Assembly: GCA_958434805.1 (NCBI GenBank)
Contig: CAUBDX010000035.1
Location: 1 to 27,006 of the forward strand
DNA: 27,006 bases
Direction: 5' to 3'
Source of the DNA: an uncultured Phocaeicola sp.
GTDB lineage: Bacteria > Bacteroidota > Bacteroidia > Bacteroidales > Bacteroidaceae
Position numbers and translations under genes: made by a program. This document shows positions 23,364 to 27,006 of this stretch, in pieces; position 1 is the stretch's first letter; each line of letters begins with the position of its first letter. The notes beneath the pieces are model-generated. The model saw only the letters and a program-made list of their open reading frames with translations. It had not been told where the DNA came from and made no database searches.

Positions 23364-24324
23364 ATAAGAATCCTTTTTCTTTTTATGATTTTTTGGGATA
23401 TTTGTTTCCCGGACTGGTGGCAATGATGCTGTTGACCTATTGTGTTTATTTAGGTACGTCTGCACCGATAGAAAAATATTTCAGTATAACGACTTTTACC
23501 AATATGTTTTCCGAAATTCTTAATATGAAGTGGTGGGAGTCAACTGTGGTTATCATTGTGCTAGCGTACATATCGGGGCATGTAATAGCGTATCTGTCGT
23601 CGACGTCGGTAGAATTTTTTGCAAACCGTGTCTTTGGTTATCCTTCTTATTATCTGCTGCATCCGGAAGAAGACAAACGTATTCTTTTCAGTAAATATTT
23701 CATATACGAAAACAAAAAAAATACAGTCATTTAAACATTTTCATGCGCTTAATTCATACTATATTCAACCGTTTGAAGATGTTCGTGAATGGAAAATTTA
23801 TATGGCGTCTTTTTGTATCCTTTATGCTGTTTCCTATATCTGTAATTTTTTTGCCGTTAAATAAAAAAATATCCATAGTTAAATTCGTAACCCGTCCTTT
23901 GGACAGGTATGTGAGAAACAGTATCTTTACGAAGATTACAGCCCTTTCAGAAAAGCTCAACATATCCCGTCCTGATGTAAACTCACGAGCAGATTATCAT
24001 CGGATTATCATGCACTATGTGTATTTGAATATCCCCCAGTGTCAACGCAAAACGGATAATTATATAGCCATTTATGGTTTCTTACGAGCAATCACTCTGA
24101 TAACTTGTTTGTTTTTTGATTATTTGCTTGTAATTCAGTTGTTGACAATATATGAATATTGGGCTACTGACATTTCTTATGGATGTTTTAATTGGAAAGC
24201 TTTATGGATTCTTATGGGAATGCTTGCTTTTTGTAACGTGTTGTTCATGGGCTTCATTAAGTTTTACCGAAGATTTACTTTAGAGAATTACATGTCGCTT
24301 CTTGCGGGGAGTACCAATCAGTAA
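23360..24324 (+). pseudogene. Multi-pass membrane protein split by a -1 frame change at an A8 tract
   Basis: Two adjoining ORFs, 23360-23734 (124 aa) and 23743-24324 (193 aa), read as one protein if the frame shifts by -1 at the A8 run (23714-23721). The second frame is open across the gap from that run. The joined product would be about 321 aa. The N-terminal part has FYDFLGYLFPGLVAMMLLTYCVYLG and TVVIIVLAYISGHVIAYLSS; the C-terminal part has IWRLFVSFMLFPISVIFLPL, a basic cytoplasmic stretch, and two more membrane segments (ITLITCLFFDYLLVIQLLT and WILMGMLAFCNVLFMGFIKF). A AAA AAT in the zero frame is a slippery heptamer, so programmed frameshifting, phase variation, a real mutation or a sequencing error are all possible. 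No function recognised. It is coupled (ATGA) to the PIN-like gene. Confidence 0.6.
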
Positions 24325-24337
24325 AATTATCAAATCA

Positions 24338-24481
24338 ATGCAACAAGCAAAAACACGAAATTCAAATCTCGAACTATACCGCATCCTAGTGATGTGGGTG
24401 ATTGTGATTCACCATTACGTGGTCAACTCTGGACTGCTTGATGAATTAGCTCTGAATTCCACTTCTACAGCCTCTCTGTAA
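24338..24481 (+). pseudogene. Truncated acyltransferase-3 family gene (first 47 codons)
   Basis: Starts 13 bp after the membrane protein stop. NLELYRILVMWVIVIHHYVVNSGLLDE is the typical first membrane helix of acyltransferase-3 proteins, which O-acetylate polysaccharides and contain the HH motif seen here. After about residue 37 the sequence (ALNSTSTASL) no longer looks like the family and a TAA follows. The complete protein would be about 330-370 aa. The remainder is not found in the window. Mobile DNA has probably replaced the rest of the gene. Confidence 0.65.
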
Positions 24482-24833
24482 TTATCTAAGGAAGCTATTT
24501 TGTTTCGTAAGCAGTATAAAATGCTATTGATTGAAAACTCTACCCTCGCGGCGAAGCAAGTTTACTGATTATGTATAGCATAGAAATTTTTACTTTCAGT
24601 ACCAGACCGAGGCTTAGTCTCCTGGGAGCCGATCCAGCCGTTTTGTGTCAAGAACACAATCCCTTATAGCTTTTTATATATTGCAAAACTTCTTTGGCTG
24701 CTAGCCAATGTTTAATTCAAAACTGATTAAATAATAAAACTCGGTTCAGGGTAGCGGAAAGTGAATCTTTTGAAAGAGGGATCCTGGATTGAAGTGATAA
24801 CATAAAATGAGAAAGAATCTTTATAATAAAAGT
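24482..24833. other. 352-bp noncoding stretch of unknown origin
   Basis: No ORF of note and no recognised family. It contains several short hairpins, for example TTGTGTCAAGAACACAA (near 24640) and CTCCTGGGAG, and a G+C-richer block CCGAGGCTTAGTCTCCTGGG in otherwise AT-rich DNA. It lies between the broken acyltransferase gene and the left end of the IS66 element. It may be a remnant of another mobile element or a structured RNA. Confidence 0.4.
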
Positions 24834-24853
24834 GTAAGCAGTCACTTTAGACC
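24834..24853 (+). repeat. Left terminal inverted repeat of IS66 element
   Basis: GTAAGCAGTCACTTTAGACC; exact reverse complement at 26880-26899. It starts with GTAA, as usual for IS66. Confidence 0.9.
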
Positions 24854-24912
24854 GTCTTGACATACCTAATATATAAACCTATCTTCACCGTGAATTTTAA
24901 AACGTAGTGAAG

Positions 24913-25335
24913 ATGAACCGAAAAAACAAAGAAGGAGACTTTTATGCCTCCAAGGTTCGCCTGTTTCTGAATGAATATGGCGGCATCAATCTGGAAGAGT
25001 TCTGCAAGGCAGAGCGAGTAAGTTATTCAAAGATGTGTAATTGTTTGGGACGGCCCTCTTACAGGAAGCCGGCTGCTGAGCCAAAGAAACAGAAAGCAGA
25101 AGAAGTGTCTAACCTGTTGCCGGATATAGAGATTCAACCCCTGGTGGTTGATGCTCCTAAAGAACCGGAACACAATGAACAAACCTCCGTTCTCCTTACT
25201 TCCAACGTACAGAAGTCATCAGGATTCTCGGATGTGGTCTTGCATTTTGGGCAGAACCTTGTGATTAATATCGGTAATTGTAGTGCCAAGTCTTTGGCTA
25301 CCTTTATGAAAGAAATGGAGGTGAAGCCATGTTGA
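24913..25335 (+). CDS. tnpA: IS66-type TnpA accessory protein
   Basis: A small basic protein of about 140 aa. The N-terminal half is helical with a likely HTH (NLEEFCKAERVSYSKMCNCLGRPSY), the middle is charged and flexible, and the C-terminal part (SDVVLHFGQNLVINIGNCSAKSLATFMKEM) has the strand-helix pattern (LxFxxGxxxxIxxxxxxxLxxxLxxL) found in IS66 TnpA. I use ATG 24913; a GTG two codons earlier (24907) is also in frame. It overlaps tnpB by 7 bp. TnpA is essential for IS66 transposition but its exact role is not settled. Confidence 0.75.
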   Translation: MNRKNKEGDFYASKVRLFLNEYGGINLEEFCKAERVSYSKMCNCLGRPSYRKPAAEPKKQKAEEVSNLLPDIEIQPLVVDAPKEPEHNEQTSVLLTSNVQKSSGFSDVVLHFGQNLVINIGNCSAKSLATFMKEMEVKPC

Positions 25336-25757
25336 ATCTTTCAGCTACATTCAAGTATTACATCTGTACAGATGAAGTGACCTTGCGTTATAGACACAGA
25401 GGCTTGCGTGATTATATAAAGAGTAAATTGCACAAAGACCCCACCAATGGTGATGTCTATATCTTCTTGTCCCGTGACTTTAAGCGTATGCGAGTTTATT
25501 ATCATAATCATGGTGGAGCAATTCTTACTGAAAAGATACTTCAGAACAGCCGTTTTGTAACTCCTGTATTCGAGGATGCAGACAAGCATGTCTATCATAT
25601 ATCCTGGGAAGATTTTGTGTACATCATGGAAGGCGTAATTCGCCTGAACAAGCATGAATATTTTGATGAGGTTGATGAAGAAGAGTTTGATGATGAGGAT
25701 GTATACGAAGATGAAAATGGTGATGACTTTGGTGAGTCAGAGTCCTATTCTGTTTAA
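25329..25757 (+). CDS. tnpB: IS66-type TnpB accessory protein
   Basis: A 142-aa protein with the IS66 Orf2 layout: a beta-rich start (FKYYICTDEVTLRYRHRGLRDYIKSKL), then GDVYIFLSRDFKRMRVYYHNHGGAILTEKIL, corresponding to the G-x-V-F-I-F-x-N-K-R...K-x-L-x-W block of the family. The C-terminal 35 residues are an unusual acidic tail (EVDEEEFDDEDVYEDENG), absent from the proteobacterial proteins as I recall them. GGAGGTGAAGCC before the ATG is a strong ribosome binding site, rare in this window. It overlaps the tnpA stop. Confidence 0.82.
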   Translation: MLNLSATFKYYICTDEVTLRYRHRGLRDYIKSKLHKDPTNGDVYIFLSRDFKRMRVYYHNHGGAILTEKILQNSRFVTPVFEDADKHVYHISWEDFVYIMEGVIRLNKHEYFDEVDEEEFDDEDVYEDENGDDFGESESYSV

Positions 25758-25807
25758 ACAATAATTAACTTATATATCTAATAATCAATGGATTAAACTT
25801 TGTTTGT

Positions 25808-26813
25808 ATGAGAAAAAATGAGTATCTTTATGACATGTTAAAGTCTGAAGAACATGCCCAGGAAATACTCGTTTCCCAACTGAATTCAGAGAAGCGAGCC
25901 CGTCGTGCAGCCGAAAAGAAGGCGCATGATGCGGAGCTTCGCATCTCTGCGCTTCTCGATAAAGTCAATGACCTTCAGTCCAGACTTGACGAACAGTTGA
26001 GCAAGGTTACTGAACTGGTTTCCCAAATGACTGCCATGTTCATGGGTCATGGAGCGGTGAGCCTGTCCGATTCCATCAGGGAGTCACTGACCAGTGCTAT
26101 CCGTGCAGAATTTGACATGCAGAAGCAGGAGCTGATAGCTTCTTTCAATCGGGAGAAACAGGAGATGCTAGATTCCTTTGCTCTTAAATTGGCAGCCAAA
26201 GAAAATGAGATAGCCATGCTTAGGGACCGGAAGCAGGATGACGTTAATGATCCTCCTGCCACTTCAAGTCCTCAAAGCGGTTCTGTTCCTCCGACCGCAG
26301 ACAAGAGATGCCAGACAGCTGGTAGATATCATAGATGAGATATTTCATCGTGATAAAAAGATAAAGGATCAGTATCAGCATCCGGATGATATAAAAAGAG
26401 AGCGAAATCTTCTGTTAGCTCCACTCTTTAATGATTTGAAACAGGAGCTGGATAGACTACATAATTTGTTGGACCCTGAGAAAGAACCGGAACTTCTCAA
26501 GGCAGTCAAGTATGTCCTGACGGAATATCCTTGTATATTGCACTGTCTGGAAGATGGCCTGATAGATTTGTCCAACAATTGTTGTGAACGGCAAATTCGC
26601 AGAATAGCCAAGTACCGCAACAACAGCTTTTTTGTAGGCAGTCCTGAATCCGGAGTTCGTTTTGCAAGATTACAGTCTGTTTTTGCCAATATCCGCAATC
26701 ACAAATTGAATGCGGTGGCCTATCTGTGTGATGTCTTTCGACGGATTGGAAAAACTGCTAAGAAGGAACTGGTTAATTTGTTACCACATAAATGGCAGCC
26801 TATGACCGTCTAA
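25808..26813 (+). pseudogene. tnpC: IS66 transposase TnpC, internally deleted and frameshifted
   Basis: The N-terminal part (25808 to about 26300) is a long coiled coil (SEKRARRAAEKKAHDAELRISALLDKVNDLQSRL...) leading to a flexible linker (NDPPATSSPQSGSVPPTADK). The C-terminal part runs in another frame from about 26310 to 26813: RQLVDIIDEIFHRDKKIKDQ, then DLSNNCCERQIRRIAKYRNNSFFVGSPESGVRFA, the family end with the last catalytic Glu. The junction is near 26305-26315. The middle, with the zinc-binding/HTH part and the two catalytic Asp, is absent: about 340 codons remain of the usual 500 or so. The product cannot be an active transposase. Confidence 0.85.
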
Positions 26814-26879
26814 CTAAGCGTATAAATCAAAGTTAATTCTTAAAACTTTATAAAAATAGGTTTCTTTAGGTCCTTAACG

Positions 26880-26899
26880 GGTCTAAAGTGACTGCTTAC
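26880..26899 (-). repeat. Right terminal inverted repeat of IS66 element
   Basis: GGTCTAAAGTGACTGCTTAC, exact reverse complement of 24834-24853. Confidence 0.9.
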
Positions 26900-27006
26900 G
26901 TTTAGGCGGATATTCAATAATTGACTTAAATTTATTTTTTATGAGCTTTAATAAAACAATAGTTCGTTAAAAATTCGCCAAGCCTAAGCGGCTCTGGCAG
27001 TAAATA
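26900..27006. other. AT-rich noncoding flank right of the IS66 element
   Basis: No ORF. TTTAGGC near the left and GCCTAAG near the right are inverted with respect to each other, but the matched core is only 6 bp. It does not resemble the missing part of the acyltransferase gene, so the two IS flanks were probably not contiguous before insertion. Confidence 0.3.

Larger units (their letters stand above)
24834..26899 (+). mobile_element. IS66-family insertion sequence with internal deletion (2066 bp)
   Basis: Bounded by perfect 20-bp terminal inverted repeats, GTAAGCAGTCACTTTAGACC at 24834-24853 and its reverse complement at 26880-26899. It contains the three IS66 genes in order: tnpA, tnpB and a broken tnpC. 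Intact family members are about 2.5 kb, so about 0.5 kb is missing from tnpC. The flanking octamers differ (ATAAAAGT left, GTTTAGGC right), so no 8-bp target duplication is seen. It probably cannot move by itself but could be mobilised in trans. Confidence 0.88.

Noticed and set aside
24482..24833. Group II intron remnant
   Set aside because: I looked for a 5' GTGCG start and a domain V-like hairpin and could not identify either; left as unknown.
26900..27006. End of a second insertion sequence
   Set aside because: TTTAGGC/GCCTAAG are too short and unaligned to be called terminal repeats, and the window ends here.

Overview
The window looks like a chromosome segment from a gut Bacteroidales bacterium, most likely Bacteroides or Phocaeicola. 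The basis is Bacteroidetes-type promoters (TAnnTTTG at -7), A-rich start regions without strong Shine-Dalgarno sites, a UpxY-type antiterminator heading a capsular polysaccharide (CPS) locus, and a Bacteroides-like IS66 element. I could not run a search, so the species is not fixed.

Left part (1-12.4 kb), housekeeping and metabolism. The 3' part of a tRNA-Leu(CAG) and two identical tRNA-Gly(GCC) genes are followed by a terminator. A small unknown gene and riboflavin synthase follow. A leftward operon encodes a tripartite drug-type efflux pump (TolC-like outer membrane channel, HlyD/EmrA-like adaptor, EmrB-like MFS pump) and ends with an AraC-family regulator. A leftward galactose cluster (mutarotase, FHS-type sugar transporter, galactokinase) lies downstream of folC and of a predicted outer membrane protein.

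Right part (12.5-24.5 kb), start of a CPS locus. A tyrosine recombinase lies beside a 19-bp perfect inverted repeat pair bounding about 145 bp. Inside is a -7 promoter element that points left, away from the capsule genes, so the switch appears to be OFF in this copy. A 23-codon leader ORF and the UpxY-like NusG paralogue follow. Then come UDP-glucose/GDP-mannose-type dehydrogenase, Wzx-like flippase, sugar aminotransferase, a PaaK/CapK-like adenylating enzyme, a hexapeptide acyltransferase and an ATP-grasp ligase. The last four could make and N-acylate an amino sugar. No glycosyltransferase or Wzy polymerase is seen, so the locus probably continues past the window or is broken.

Embedded in the tail of this operon, by stop/start overlaps, is an unexpected cassette: a solitary Cas2-like protein, a PIN-like protein with a degenerate active site, and a membrane protein split at an A8 tract that is also a possible -1 slippery site. 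This is my best candidate for an undescribed system. A truncated acyltransferase-3 gene, about 350 bp of unexplained noncoding DNA, and an internally deleted IS66 element with perfect 20-bp ends close the window.

Across the window, four unrelated genes (tolC-like, folC, the recombinase and ugd) share a repetitive leader just before their start codon, built from AGTCAACT/CTTGTCAACTCGTCAAC units ending in an A-rich start region.
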